A DNA stretch of 64,000 nt from Actinomadura syzygii (lineage in GTDB: Bacteria > Actinomycetota > Actinomycetes > Streptosporangiales > Streptosporangiaceae). The translations under genes and the position numbers were made by a program. Below the pieces are notes generated by a model. It was not told where the DNA came from and did no database searches. It saw only the letters and a list, made by a program, of their open reading frames with translations. The stretch spans positions 186,001-250,000 of the forward strand of contig NZ_VSFF01000015.1 of NCBI RefSeq assembly GCF_008085905.1, read 5' to 3'. Of this stretch, positions 15,461 through 23,231 are shown piece by piece (within the stretch, counting starts at the first letter, position 1; the number at the start of each line of letters is the position of its first letter).

Positions 15461-16980
15461 GGCATGCTCTCTTCCTGTTCGCCGAGCAGCTCCGCGCGCA
15501 GCTCGCGGCGGAGCAGCTTGCCCGTGTCGGTGTAGGGCAGTCCGGTGCGGAATGCCACGTGTTCGGGGGTGCGGGACGAGCGCAGCCGCCCCCGCACCCA
15601 GTCCTGGAGTTCGGCGGCGTCGGGCGCGTGCCCGTCGCGGAGGACGACCGCCGCGACGACCCGCTCGCCCCACTCGGTGTCGGGGAGGCCGACCACGGCG
15701 GCGTCGGCGACCGCGGGATGCGCGGCGAGGACGTCCTCGATCTCGCCGGGCGAGATGTTCTCCCCGCCGCGGACGATCACGTCGTCCAGCCGTCCCTCGA
15801 CGAACAGGTAGCCGGCGTCGTCGAGGCGGCCCTCGTCGCGGGTGGGGAACCAGCCGTCCGGTCGGATCGCGCGGCGGTCCAGGTACTCGCCCGCGACCTG
15901 CTCGCCGCGCACCCAGATCTCCCCGGCCTGCCCGGCGGGCAGCGGCCGCCCGGACGTGTCGCGGATCTCCACCTCGACCGACGGCACCGGCACGCCCACC
16001 GAGCCGAGCCGCCGCCGGACGTCCTGGTCGTCGCCGCCGAGCGCGGCGCGGTGGTCGTCCGGGCCGAGCACGGCGATCGTCGAGCTGGTCTCCGTCAGCC
16101 CGTAGGCGTTGACGAAGTCGACGTGCGGCAGCAGCCGCATCGCCCGCTCGATCACCGGGACCGGCATCCGCCCGCCGCCGTAGGACAGCGCGCGGAGCGC
16201 GGGCAGCGGACGGCCGCCCGCGGGCAGCGCGTCCAGGATCCGGCCGAGCATGGTCGGGACGACCATCGCGTGCGTGACCCGCTCCTCGGCCGCGAGCCGC
16301 ACCCATTCGCGCGGGTCGAACGACGGGAGCTGGACGATCCGCCGTCCCGCGTACACCGAGGTCAGGACCGCCGAGACGCCCGCGATGTGGTACGGCGGGA
16401 CGCTCACCAGCGTGGCCTCGTCCTCGTCCGCGCCCATGAACTCGACCGTGGACACCACGTACGACGCGAGGTGCCGGTGCCGCAGCACGGCGGCCTTCGG
16501 CTCGCCCGTGGTGCCGCTGGTGAACAGCAGCACCGCGATGCCCTCGGGGTCGGGCGCGTCCTCGTCGGCGGGCGCGGTTTCGGCGATCGCCTTGAGGAAG
16601 GTCTCGGTGTCGGCCTGGACGAGGCCGTCCGGCGACGTCCGGACGCGTTCGGCGAAGGCGGAGTCGGTCACCGCGACGCCGGGGACGACGCGGCGCAGCA
16701 CGGCGGCGAGCCGCTCGTCCGCCAGCCGGTAGTTCAGCGGGACCATCGGCACCCGGGCGAACGCGGCGCCGAACAGCAGCAGCGGCACGGCCGGGGAGTT
16801 CACGCCGACCAGGACCGCGTGGCCCGCGTCGCGTCCGGCGAGCCAGCGCCCGGCGCGCCGGGACAGCTCGTACAGCCTCTCGTAGGTCAGCGCCTCGGCC
16901 GGTCCGCCGTGCCGGGGGCCGAGCGCGACGCGGCCGCCGAAGCCCTCGGCGGCCATCCGCAGCAGGAGTGCGACGTCCAT
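15457..16980 (-). CDS. AMP-forming acyl-CoA synthetase/ligase
   Basis: 507 residues of the ANL superfamily. It activates a carboxylic acid to its CoA thioester through an acyl-adenylate. The P-loop-like motif LLFTSGTTGEPKAA, the A5 motif NAYGLTETSSTI, the hinge region RLDDVIVRGGENISPGEIED and the C-terminal Lys-bearing TDTGKLLRRELR are all present, so the enzyme looks complete. It lies between the small protein 16991-17299 and the crotonase gene, and overlaps the latter by four bases. The acid substrate cannot be named from the sequence. Confidence 0.93.
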   Translation of the reverse strand: MDVALLLRMAAEGFGGRVALGPRHGGPAEALTYERLYELSRRAGRWLAGRDAGHAVLVGVNSPAVPLLLFGAAFARVPMVPLNYRLADERLAAVLRRVVPGVAVTDSAFAERVRTSPDGLVQADTETFLKAIAETAPADEDAPDPEGIAVLLFTSGTTGEPKAAVLRHRHLASYVVSTVEFMGADEDEATLVSVPPYHIAGVSAVLTSVYAGRRIVQLPSFDPREWVRLAAEERVTHAMVVPTMLGRILDALPAGGRPLPALRALSYGGGRMPVPVIERAMRLLPHVDFVNAYGLTETSSTIAVLGPDDHRAALGGDDQDVRRRLGSVGVPVPSVEVEIRDTSGRPLPAGQAGEIWVRGEQVAGEYLDRRAIRPDGWFPTRDEGRLDDAGYLFVEGRLDDVIVRGGENISPGEIEDVLAAHPAVADAAVVGLPDTEWGERVVAAVVLRDGHAPDAAELQDWVRGRLRSSRTPEHVAFRTGLPYTDTGKLLRRELRAELLGEQEESMP

Positions 16981-16990
16981 CGGTCCCCGC

Positions 16991-17299
16991 TCAGTCGGAG
17001 GACGGGAGCGGCTTGGCGTCCTTGATCCCGAGCGGCTCGTCCGCCACGGCGAGCGACCCGGCGCCGGGCCTCGTGCACAGCAGCTCGAAGCCGCCGCCCG
17101 CGTCGACGTAGCGCTTGCCGAGCAGCACCCCGGCGGCGAAGCCGGAGTCGGGCGCGGCCCCCTCCGGCGCCGGGTCGTCGATCCCGAGCATCGGCCGCCC
17201 GCCGCACCGCAGGTCCACCTCCCCGCCGCTCGACCGGACCACCACGACCTCCGCTTCGCATACCGCGCTGCGCAGCCGCGAGCCGATTCTCAGAATCAT
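16991..17299 (-). CDS. Small uncharacterised protein ahead of CoA ligase
   Basis: 102 residues, first gene of the O2-controlled leftward unit, with a typical start MILRIGSRLRSAVCEAEVVVVRSSGG. Three Cys residues (positions about 14, 32 and 75) and a short all-beta character are visible: VDLRCGGRPMLG and YVDAGGGFELLCTRPGAGSLAV. I do not recognise a characterised family, though similar short proteins occur next to acyl-CoA ligases in actinobacteria. A role in holding the ligase substrate or a metal would be speculation. The ten-base gap to the ligase gene implies co-transcription. Confidence 0.7.
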   Translation of the reverse strand: MILRIGSRLRSAVCEAEVVVVRSSGGEVDLRCGGRPMLGIDDPAPEGAAPDSGFAAGVLLGKRYVDAGGGFELLCTRPGAGSLAVADEPLGIKDAKPLPSSD

Positions 17300-17360
17300 G
17301 GAAGACCCTCCCCGACCGGCGCGAACCCGGTCTACGGCAGTACCTCTGACGCCCTGTAAA

Positions 17361-17378
17361 CAACCAACCGTCTGGTAG
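17361..17378. promoter_or_regulatory. Operator O2 of the shared TetR-type regulon
   Basis: CAACCAACCGTCTGGTAG, identical to the minus strand of O1, lies between the divergent small-protein/ligase unit and the VOC gene. Rightward it continues ATATGTTAG, where TATGTT can serve as a -10 hexamer. The operator therefore overlaps or abuts the promoter for the VOC gene. Confidence 0.85.
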
Positions 17379-17437
17379 ATATGTTAGGGCCGGGCGAGCG
17401 GATTCGCCAGGGCCGGGCAAGGAGAGGGAGCGGAACG

Positions 17438-18322
17438 TTGTTCGAGATCGGCAGGTTCTACCACGCGATCCACATGGTGTCCGACCTGGACGCCGCCGAC
17501 GACTGGTACGACCGGGTGTTCGGCGTCGAGCGCTTCTACAAGGGCCACCTGGCCGTGGAGAAGCGGGACGCCTCGCTCGTCGTCATCGCCGACTTCGTCA
17601 TGGAGCCGATGATGTCCAGCCAGCTGCCGGGCGCCGAGGCGACGCCGGTCGGCCGGTTCTACGCGAGGTTCGGCCAGCACCTGCACTCGCTGGCCTGGTA
17701 CGTGACGGACCTGCGCGGCCTGTACGAGCGGCTGCGGTCGGCGGGCGTCCGGGTCACCGGGCCGGGCGGCGGCGGCATGGAGTCGGGCGAGTTCCCCGGC
17801 TCCCTCTACACCCACCCGAGGGACAGCCACGGCGCCATCGAGTTCGTGGACGCCGACGCCGTGAGCGGACTGGTCGACCCCCGGTTCCGTCCCGGGTTCT
17901 CCACGAGGTTCTGGAGCGACGAGCATCCGCTGGGCGTCGAGCGCGTCTCGCATCTGACGGTCGTCGTCCGCGACCTGGAGCCCGCCGTCGCGTTCTACGC
18001 GGGCACCCTCGGCGGCGAGGTCCTCCGCCGGGGCCGCGGGACGGACGGCGCGGACAGCGCGTTCGTCCACGTCGGCGCGGACACGGTCATCGAACTGGCC
18101 CGTCCGGACGGTGAGAACGGACCGGCGGGCCGCGACCTCGCCCGCAACGGCGAGATCCTCCATTCGGTCACGTTCGAGGTCCGGTCGCTGGACGCCGCGC
18201 GCAAGCACCTGAGCGCGTGCGGGGTGCGGATCGCGGACGAGACCTCCGGCGAACTGCTGCTGGAGCCGGACGACTGCTTCGGCGCCGTCCTCCGGCTGAC
18301 CGAGGACGCGGCCGGGAGCTGA
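17438..18322 (+). CDS. VOC (glyoxalase/extradiol dioxygenase-like) superfamily protein, two-domain
   Basis: 294 residues with two vicinal-oxygen-chelate modules. The first starts RFYHAIHMVSDLDAADDWYDRVFGV and has FGQHLHSLAWYVTDL. The second starts VSHLTVVVRDLEPAVAFYAGTLGGEV. Candidate metal ligands are His in HAIHMV and HLHSLAW and a late Glu in GAIEFVD. The TTG at 17438 is chosen because AAGGAGAGGGAG precedes it. An in-frame ATG at 17381 sits against operator O2 with no ribosome site and would lie about where transcription starts. Family members include dioxygenases, epimerases and isomerases, so the chemistry is open. Confidence 0.8.
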   Translation: MFEIGRFYHAIHMVSDLDAADDWYDRVFGVERFYKGHLAVEKRDASLVVIADFVMEPMMSSQLPGAEATPVGRFYARFGQHLHSLAWYVTDLRGLYERLRSAGVRVTGPGGGGMESGEFPGSLYTHPRDSHGAIEFVDADAVSGLVDPRFRPGFSTRFWSDEHPLGVERVSHLTVVVRDLEPAVAFYAGTLGGEVLRRGRGTDGADSAFVHVGADTVIELARPDGENGPAGRDLARNGEILHSVTFEVRSLDAARKHLSACGVRIADETSGELLLEPDDCFGAVLRLTEDAAGS

Positions 18323-18332
18323 GCCCGTCGCG

Positions 18333-18368
18333 GCCGTGCCGCCGCCCCCCTCCTGACGGCGGCACGGC
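18333..18368. terminator. Bidirectional hairpin between VOC and SDR genes
   Basis: A perfect 12-bp stem (GCCGTGCCGCCG, 18333-18344, pairing with 18357-18368) with a 12-base loop lies between convergent stop codons at 18322 and 18387. It is the probable terminator for both directions. Confidence 0.75.
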
Positions 18369-18386
18369 GGCGCGGCGCCGATGCGG

Positions 18387-19283
18387 TCAGCGGAGGGAGA
18401 CGTTCGCGGCGGCCTTCGCCACCAGGTGCGGCATGACGACGGCCAGCTCGGACGGCTCCCACCGCGCGCCCTTGTCGATGACGGGACCCTCGCGCCACCC
18501 TTCGAGGACGCTGATCCGGCCGCCGTGGACGTTGAAGACGCGCCCGGTGACGTCCTTGGCCTCGGGGCCGACGAGCCAGGTCACGAGCGGCGCGATGTTG
18601 TCGGGGGCGAAGGGGTCGAAGTTCTCGCGGGCGGCCATCCGCTCCTGCCCGCGCGGGGTGATCATCCGGGTGCGGGCGGACGGCGACACCGCGTTCACCG
18701 TGATCCCGTACCGGGCCAGCTCCAGCGACGCGATGATCGTGAACCCGGCGATGCCCGCCTTGGCAGCGCCGTAGTTGCTCTGCCCCGTGTTGCCGAACAG
18801 GCCGGACACTGACGAGGTGTTGACGATGCGGGCGTCCACCGGCGCACCCGCCTTGGAGCGTTCCCGCCAGTGCCGCCCGGCCTCCCGGGTGACGAGGAAC
18901 GTGCCGCGCAGGTGGACGGCGAGGACGGAGTCCCACTCGTCCTCGGTCATGTTGAGGATGGTGCGGTCGCGGAGGATGCCCGCGTTGTTCACGACCGCGT
19001 GCAGTTCGCCGAAGGTGTCGAGGGCCAGCCGGACGAGCCCGGCGGCGCCGTCCGCGGTGGACACGTCGTGGCCGCTCGCCACGGCCTCGCCCCCGGCCGC
19101 GACGATCTCCTCGACGACCTCCTTCGCCGCGGCCGAGTCGGGGTTCGCGCCGTGCACGTCGCCGCCGAGGTCGTTGACCACGACCCGGGCGCCCTGGCGC
19201 GCGAGCTCCAGCGCGTGCCCCCGGCCGATTCCCCGTCCCGCGCCGGTGACCACCGCAACCCGGCCCTCGCAGATGCTCGCCAC
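18387..19283 (-). CDS. Short-chain dehydrogenase (3-hydroxyacyl-CoA dehydrogenase-like SDR)
   Basis: 298 residues. The Rossmann motif VVTGAGRGIGRGHALELARQGARVVVNDLGG, NNAG (VVNNAGILRDRTILNM) and the active site S...SNYGAAKAG (Tyr-x3-Lys) are all intact. The NDLGG stretch and long C-terminal tail resemble the hydroxyacyl-CoA dehydrogenase part of peroxisomal multifunctional enzyme type 2 and steroid-catabolic SDRs, so NAD-dependent oxidation of a 3-hydroxyacyl-CoA is likely. The GTG at 19283 has GAGGAG seven bases upstream. Transcribed alone from the promoter overlapping operator O3. Confidence 0.9.
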   Translation of the reverse strand: MASICEGRVAVVTGAGRGIGRGHALELARQGARVVVNDLGGDVHGANPDSAAAKEVVEEIVAAGGEAVASGHDVSTADGAAGLVRLALDTFGELHAVVNNAGILRDRTILNMTEDEWDSVLAVHLRGTFLVTREAGRHWRERSKAGAPVDARIVNTSSVSGLFGNTGQSNYGAAKAGIAGFTIIASLELARYGITVNAVSPSARTRMITPRGQERMAARENFDPFAPDNIAPLVTWLVGPEAKDVTGRVFNVHGGRISVLEGWREGPVIDKGARWEPSELAVVMPHLVAKAAANVSLR

Positions 19284-19362
19284 TGCCGTACTCCTCACTC
19301 GTCGCAGACCCGCCGAAGGCGGGTGGACGACCCGCCCCGGAGCCCGTCCGGGCCCTGCTAGA

Positions 19363-19380
19363 CTACCAACCGTCTGGTGG
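19363..19380. promoter_or_regulatory. Operator O3 of the shared TetR-type regulon
   Basis: CTACCAACCGTCTGGTGG lies 80 bases before the SDR start codon. Read leftward it runs into TAGTCT, which fits a -10 element for the SDR. One base departs from perfect GGTAG in the right arm. Confidence 0.8.
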
Positions 19381-19390
19381 ATATCCAATT

Positions 19391-19412
19391 GCCGGGAAAG
19401 GTTTATCCCGGC
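19391..19412 (-). terminator. Hairpin after the KstR2-like TetR gene
   Basis: GCCGGGA (19391-19397) pairs with TCCCGGC (19406-19412) around an AT-rich loop, 25 bases past the TetR stop codon and just before operator O3. It is a plausible terminator separating the regulator from the SDR transcription unit. Confidence 0.5.
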
Positions 19413-19436
19413 GGGCGGGCGGAACGAGGAAGAGAA

Positions 19437-20117
19437 TTACGCGGATTCGGACGACGCGGCGGCGACCAGCTCGTCGGAACCGCCGAGCCCGCGGATGAAA
19501 AACGTCGCGTACCAGTCGGCGAGTTCGACGTAGGAGAGCCGGCCGGAAGGCTTGAACCAGCGCGGCGTGGTGTTCATCAGCTCGAACAGCGTGCTGGTCA
19601 CGACGCTCGGGTCGACGCCCGAGTCGAAGTCGCCGTCGCGCATTCCCTGCTCGATTATCTCCTTGGCGAAGGCGCTGAATTTGTCGCGCTCGGCGATGAC
19701 CTCCTTCAGCCGCTTGCCGCGCAGCCGGCTGAACTCGCTCTCCGCGACGCCGCGCCAGAGCCGCTGCTTGCGGTTCAGCGCCATCCAGCGGCGGATGAAG
19801 GCGCGCAGGCGGACGGGGGCGGGAGCCGCGGCGACCTCGGGCTCCTCCACCAGCGAGGGCTGGTGGGCGGCGAGCGCCCGCTGCACCAATTCAAAGAGCA
19901 GGTCTTCCTTGTTCTTGAAATAGTAGTACATGCTGCCCTTGAGGATCCCCACCGTATTGGCGATGTCCTGCAGGCTGGTCGCCTCATAGCCCTTCTGCGA
20001 GAAGATCTTCGCCGCCGCCTCGACAATCTCTTCCCATCGCTGTTCTCCGGCGATGCGCGTTTTGGCGGCGCCGCGCTGGCGCCCCTGAGACACGCTCAAA
20101 ACCATCATTCCCTTCAT
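19437..20117 (-). CDS. TetR family regulator, KstR2-like; candidate master repressor of the regulon
   Basis: About 226 residues. The N-terminal helix-turn-helix is ATSLQDIANTVGILKGSMYYYFKNKEDLLFELV, preceded by a basic arm (GRQRGAAKTR). The ligand domain contains RWMALNRKQRLWRGVAESEFSRL and ends LMNTTPRWFKPSGRLSYVELADWYATFFIRGL. The (D/N)TT-x-RW-x-(R/K)P-x-G-x-L pattern resembles KstR2, a repressor of steroid-ring degradation that responds to a CoA thioester. Several starts are possible (GTG 20135, ATG 20117, ATG 20108). I use 20117. A half-site TTGGTAGAC lies just upstream, so autoregulation is possible. Of the four TetR genes here, this is my first candidate for binding O1-O9. Confidence 0.85.
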   Translation of the reverse strand: MKGMMVLSVSQGRQRGAAKTRIAGEQRWEEIVEAAAKIFSQKGYEATSLQDIANTVGILKGSMYYYFKNKEDLLFELVQRALAAHQPSLVEEPEVAAAPAPVRLRAFIRRWMALNRKQRLWRGVAESEFSRLRGKRLKEVIAERDKFSAFAKEIIEQGMRDGDFDSGVDPSVVTSTLFELMNTTPRWFKPSGRLSYVELADWYATFFIRGLGGSDELVAAASSESA

Positions 20118-20138
20118 CGATTCGGCGTGCCGCACAGT

Positions 20139-20147
20139 CTACCAAGG
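20139..20147. promoter_or_regulatory. Operator half-site upstream of the KstR2-like gene
   Basis: GTCTACCAA (minus strand TTGGTAGAC) matches one arm of the regulon operator, but the second arm is not recognisable (GGGCATCGTT). It could give weak autoregulation or be chance. Confidence 0.3.
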
Positions 20148-20255
20148 GCATCGTTCCAAAACCGCCGGGACAACGATGTCCCGCGCCCTCGCGGCCGCCG
20201 CCCCAATTCGGCCGGACGCCGCGTCCACGGGGCGCGCGGGCGCAAATCGGACGCA

Positions 20256-20335
20256 CGCTCAGGCGACCGCGGCGACGCGCCGGCGGCGCGAGGATCGCCT
20301 GAGCGCCCCTCGGGGTCTGGGGGGCGTCCCCCAGA
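20256..20335 (-). repeat. Intergenic structured repeat, copy B
   Basis: In the sense of the CoA-transferase gene upstream of it, the element starts ten bases after the stop codon. It consists of the palindrome CTGGGGGACGCCCCCCAG (20334-20317), ACCCCGAGGGG, and a two-tier hairpin. The outer stem is CGCTCAGGCGA with TCGCCTGAGCG (20256-20266 and 20295-20305). The inner stem is CGCGCC with GGCGCG (20276-20290). The internal-loop bases TCCT and TCGCCGCGG match copy C. It is the probable 3' end of the CoA-transferase operon. Confidence 0.85.
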
Positions 20336-20344
20336 TGGACAGAG

Positions 20345-21553
20345 TTACGCGATGGCGCCGATCTCCTTGAGGCGTGCGATCTCGGGCCAGTCGCGGCCGA
20401 GTTCCAGCAGGACCTCCTCGGTGTGCGCGGCGGCCTCCGGCGCGGGACGCAGTTCGGGCTGCCGTCCGTCGAACCGGACCGGCGCCCGGACGAGGGTGAT
20501 GTCCTGCCCGGTCGGGTGCTTCACGTCGGTGACGTAACCGTTCGCGGTGACCTGCGGGTCGTCCAGGACCTCGGGCAGCGTCTGCACCGGTTCCCACGGC
20601 CCCTTCAGCGGGCCGAGCCGCTCGCGCCACTCCGCGAGCGTCGCGGAGCCGAACGCGGCGGCCAGTTCGGCGACGCATTCGGCGCTGTTCCTCGTCCGGT
20701 CGGCGGCGGTGGCGAAGCGCGGGTCGGCGGCGAGGCCGTCCCGGCCGAGGTGTCGGCAGAGCGGCCCCCACCAGCGGTCCGACTCCAGCATGAGCAGCGC
20801 GATCCAGCGGTCGTCGGCGGTGCGGTAGACGTGCGAGATCGGGTTCGGGACCTTCACCTCGCGGCGGCTGAAGTCGCCGCCGATCGCCTTGGAGTAGACG
20901 ACGTCGCTTGAGTTGACCCAGAGCGCGGTGGCGAGGAGCGACACGTCCACCTCGGACGGCGTGCCCGTGGTGGCGCGGCGGTAGAGCGCGGCGGCGACGC
21001 CGAAGGCGAGGTTCATCGCGCCGGTCTTGTCGCCGAATCCGGGCCGCTGCCGCGTCGGACGCTCCGCGCCCTCCTCGGTGAGCGCGTGCGCGATGCCGCT
21101 GCGCGCCCAGAACGCGCTCATGTCGTAGCCGGGCTTGCCCGCGTCCGGTCCGGCGGGGCCGACCGCGTCCGCGCGGACGTAGATGACGTCCGGGTTCACG
21201 GCGCGGATGTCGTCCAGCTCGATGCCGAGCTTGGCCCGGTTGCCGGGCAGGAAGCTCGTCATGAACACGTCGCAGCGCGCGGCCATCTCCAGCAGCAGCG
21301 CGCGGCCCTCGGGCCTGGCGATGTCGAGGCCGACGCTGCGCTTGCCCCGGTTGGTCTGCTCCATCGTGACGCTGACGCCGTCCAGCGTCGGGGTGATGCC
21401 GCCCGTGGAGAGGCCGCGCTGCGGGTCGCCCCGCAGCGGGTGCTCGACCTTCACCACGTCCGCGCCGAAGTCGGCGAGGACCGCGGCGGCCGCCGGGACG
21501 AACGTCCAGGTGGCCACCTCCAGCACCCGGACGCCCTCGAAGATCCCGTCCAT
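20345..21553 (-). CDS. CaiB/BaiF family (class III) CoA-transferase
   Basis: 402 residues, normal for the family. It moves CoA between carboxylic acids, or racemises/activates acyl-CoAs. The N-terminal GVRVLEVATWTFVPAAAAVLADFGADVVKVEHP and NRGKRSVGLDIARPEGRALL are signature segments. The catalytic Asp is expected at KPGYDMSAFWARSG (about residue 154). It lies 14 bases after the CoA-ligase gene in the O4/O5 unit, with GGAGG before the ATG. In bile-acid and steroid catabolism such enzymes recycle CoA onto new substrate. The substrate here is unknown. The structured repeat copy B follows its stop. Confidence 0.93.
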   Translation of the reverse strand: MDGIFEGVRVLEVATWTFVPAAAAVLADFGADVVKVEHPLRGDPQRGLSTGGITPTLDGVSVTMEQTNRGKRSVGLDIARPEGRALLLEMAARCDVFMTSFLPGNRAKLGIELDDIRAVNPDVIYVRADAVGPAGPDAGKPGYDMSAFWARSGIAHALTEEGAERPTRQRPGFGDKTGAMNLAFGVAAALYRRATTGTPSEVDVSLLATALWVNSSDVVYSKAIGGDFSRREVKVPNPISHVYRTADDRWIALLMLESDRWWGPLCRHLGRDGLAADPRFATAADRTRNSAECVAELAAAFGSATLAEWRERLGPLKGPWEPVQTLPEVLDDPQVTANGYVTDVKHPTGQDITLVRAPVRFDGRQPELRPAPEAAAHTEEVLLELGRDWPEIARLKEIGAIA

Positions 21554-21567
21554 CCCGTCCTCCGTCG

Positions 21568-23214
21568 TCAGGCCGCCGGGTCGGCGAGCGACTCCCGCAG
21601 CGCGTACTTCTTGATCTTCCCGGACGCGGTCCGGGGCAGGTCGTCCACGTACTTCCAGATCCGCGGGATCTTCTGCGGGGCGAGCCCGCCCTGCCGCAGG
21701 AACGCCGACAGGGCCTCCTCCGCCACCGTCACGCCCGGCCTGAGCAGGACGAACGCGGCGGGCTGCTCGCCGAGCCGCTCGTGCGGCGCCGGCACTACCG
21801 CCGCGTCCAGCACCTCGGCGTGCCGGACGAGCGCGTCCTCGATCTCGCGGACGGAGATCTTCTCCCCGCCGCGGTTGATGATCTCCTTCGTCCGCCCGGT
21901 GACCAGGCAGGAGTGGCGGGGGTCGCCCGCGCCGACGTCGTGCGCGGTGAGCCGCCCGAGGTCGCCGGTGCGGAACCAGCCGTCGTCGGTGAAGCCCTCG
22001 CGGGTGTGCTCGGGGTCGACGTAGCCGAGCGCGAGCTGCGGCCCCCGGACGAGGAACTCCCCCGCCTCCCCGGCGGGCAGCTCCGCGCCGTCCGGGCCGA
22101 GCACGCGGACTTCGCAGCCCGGCATGATCCAGCCGTCGGTCGCGAGCCTGATGTGCGGCGGGTCGAGCCGGGGGCTGGCGCCGCTCACGCCCGGGCACTC
22201 CGTCATCCCGAACGCGCGGGCCGGGGCGAGCCCCTTCGCCTCGCACGCCTCGGCGAGCGAGGTCGGGATCGACGAACCGCCGCACGGGTAGCCGCCGGAC
22301 AGCGGGAGCCGGTCGATGCCGCGCCGGTCCAGCGCGTCCACCAGCTCCTTCATGAACACGGCGGCGCCCGCGGACGTCGTGACCCCGTGCTCGCGGATGT
22401 CGTCGATCGCCCGGTCGGCGTCCCACCGGTCGCGCAGCACGACCGACGCGCCCGTGTAGAGCGGGACGGCGATCGCCGACAGCAGCCCGGTGGCGTGCGC
22501 GACGGGCGCGGGCATGTAGGCGCGGTCTTTCCAGGTGGTGCCGGACGCGCGGGTCGACCGGACGGGCGAGGCGATGAGCCCGCGGGTGCTGTGCACGACC
22601 GCCTTCGCGCCGGACGTCGTCCCCGAGGTGAAGCCGATGAGCGCGGGCGCGTCCGGGTCGACGTCCACGCCGATCGCGCCGCGCCCGGTCACGGTCGTCT
22701 CGAACGGCGTCCACCCGGTGGCGGCGCCGCGCAGCACGACCCGGACGGACGGCTCCCACCCGGCCATGCGGCACGCCTCGTCCACCAGCTCGGGATGGCG
22801 GCACTTGCGGAACTCGGCGGCGGTCACCACGCAGGCCGGGCGGACCGTGGCCACGATCGCGGCGACCTCGGCCTCGCGGTAGATCGGCACGACCGGCGCG
22901 CTGATCGCGCCCGCCGCCCAGATCCCGTACGCGACGACCAGCGACTCCCACCAGTTCGGGACCTGCCAGGCGACGACGTCGCCGGGGCCCACTCCCTGCG
23001 AGGACAGGAACCCGGCGAAGCGCCCGGCCGTGTCGACCAGCTCCCGCCAGGTCAGCTCGACGCCGTCGTCGAAGACGGCGGGCAGCCCGCCGAACTCGAC
23101 GCGGTTGCGGGTCATGAGCGCGCCGATCGAGACGGGCACCTGGTGGGCCCGCCGCTCGTACCGGGCGGTCAGCCCGTCCGGACGCGGCGCGGGCGCGAAC
23201 TCGAACGATCCCAT
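21568..23214 (-). CDS. AMP-forming acyl-CoA synthetase (cyclohexanecarboxylate/medium-chain type)
   Basis: 548 residues of the ANL superfamily. Motifs: PALIGFTSGTTSGAKAVVHS (A3), ARAFGMTECPGVS (A5), GWFRTGDLGRL (A7), the hinge GRTKEIINRGGEKISVREIED (A8) and the catalytic Lys in RTASGKIKKYALRE. The long N-terminal domain (DVVAWQVPNWWESLVVAYGIWAAGA) resembles AliA/cyclohexanecarboxylate-CoA ligases and FadD-type enzymes. The start at 23214 follows GGGAGGGAAG. It sits between thioesterase and CoA-transferase genes, so this unit can both make and release CoA thioesters. Confidence 0.93.
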   Translation of the reverse strand: MGSFEFAPAPRPDGLTARYERRAHQVPVSIGALMTRNRVEFGGLPAVFDDGVELTWRELVDTAGRFAGFLSSQGVGPGDVVAWQVPNWWESLVVAYGIWAAGAISAPVVPIYREAEVAAIVATVRPACVVTAAEFRKCRHPELVDEACRMAGWEPSVRVVLRGAATGWTPFETTVTGRGAIGVDVDPDAPALIGFTSGTTSGAKAVVHSTRGLIASPVRSTRASGTTWKDRAYMPAPVAHATGLLSAIAVPLYTGASVVLRDRWDADRAIDDIREHGVTTSAGAAVFMKELVDALDRRGIDRLPLSGGYPCGGSSIPTSLAEACEAKGLAPARAFGMTECPGVSGASPRLDPPHIRLATDGWIMPGCEVRVLGPDGAELPAGEAGEFLVRGPQLALGYVDPEHTREGFTDDGWFRTGDLGRLTAHDVGAGDPRHSCLVTGRTKEIINRGGEKISVREIEDALVRHAEVLDAAVVPAPHERLGEQPAAFVLLRPGVTVAEEALSAFLRQGGLAPQKIPRIWKYVDDLPRTASGKIKKYALRESLADPAA

Positions 23215-23231
23215 CGGGGCTTCCCTCCCGC

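Noticed and set aside
17381..17437. ATG at 17381 as start of the VOC protein
   Set aside because: It lies against operator O2 and its -10-like TATGTT, with no ribosome site; TTG at 17438 has AAGGAGAGGGAG and begins the family-like sequence.
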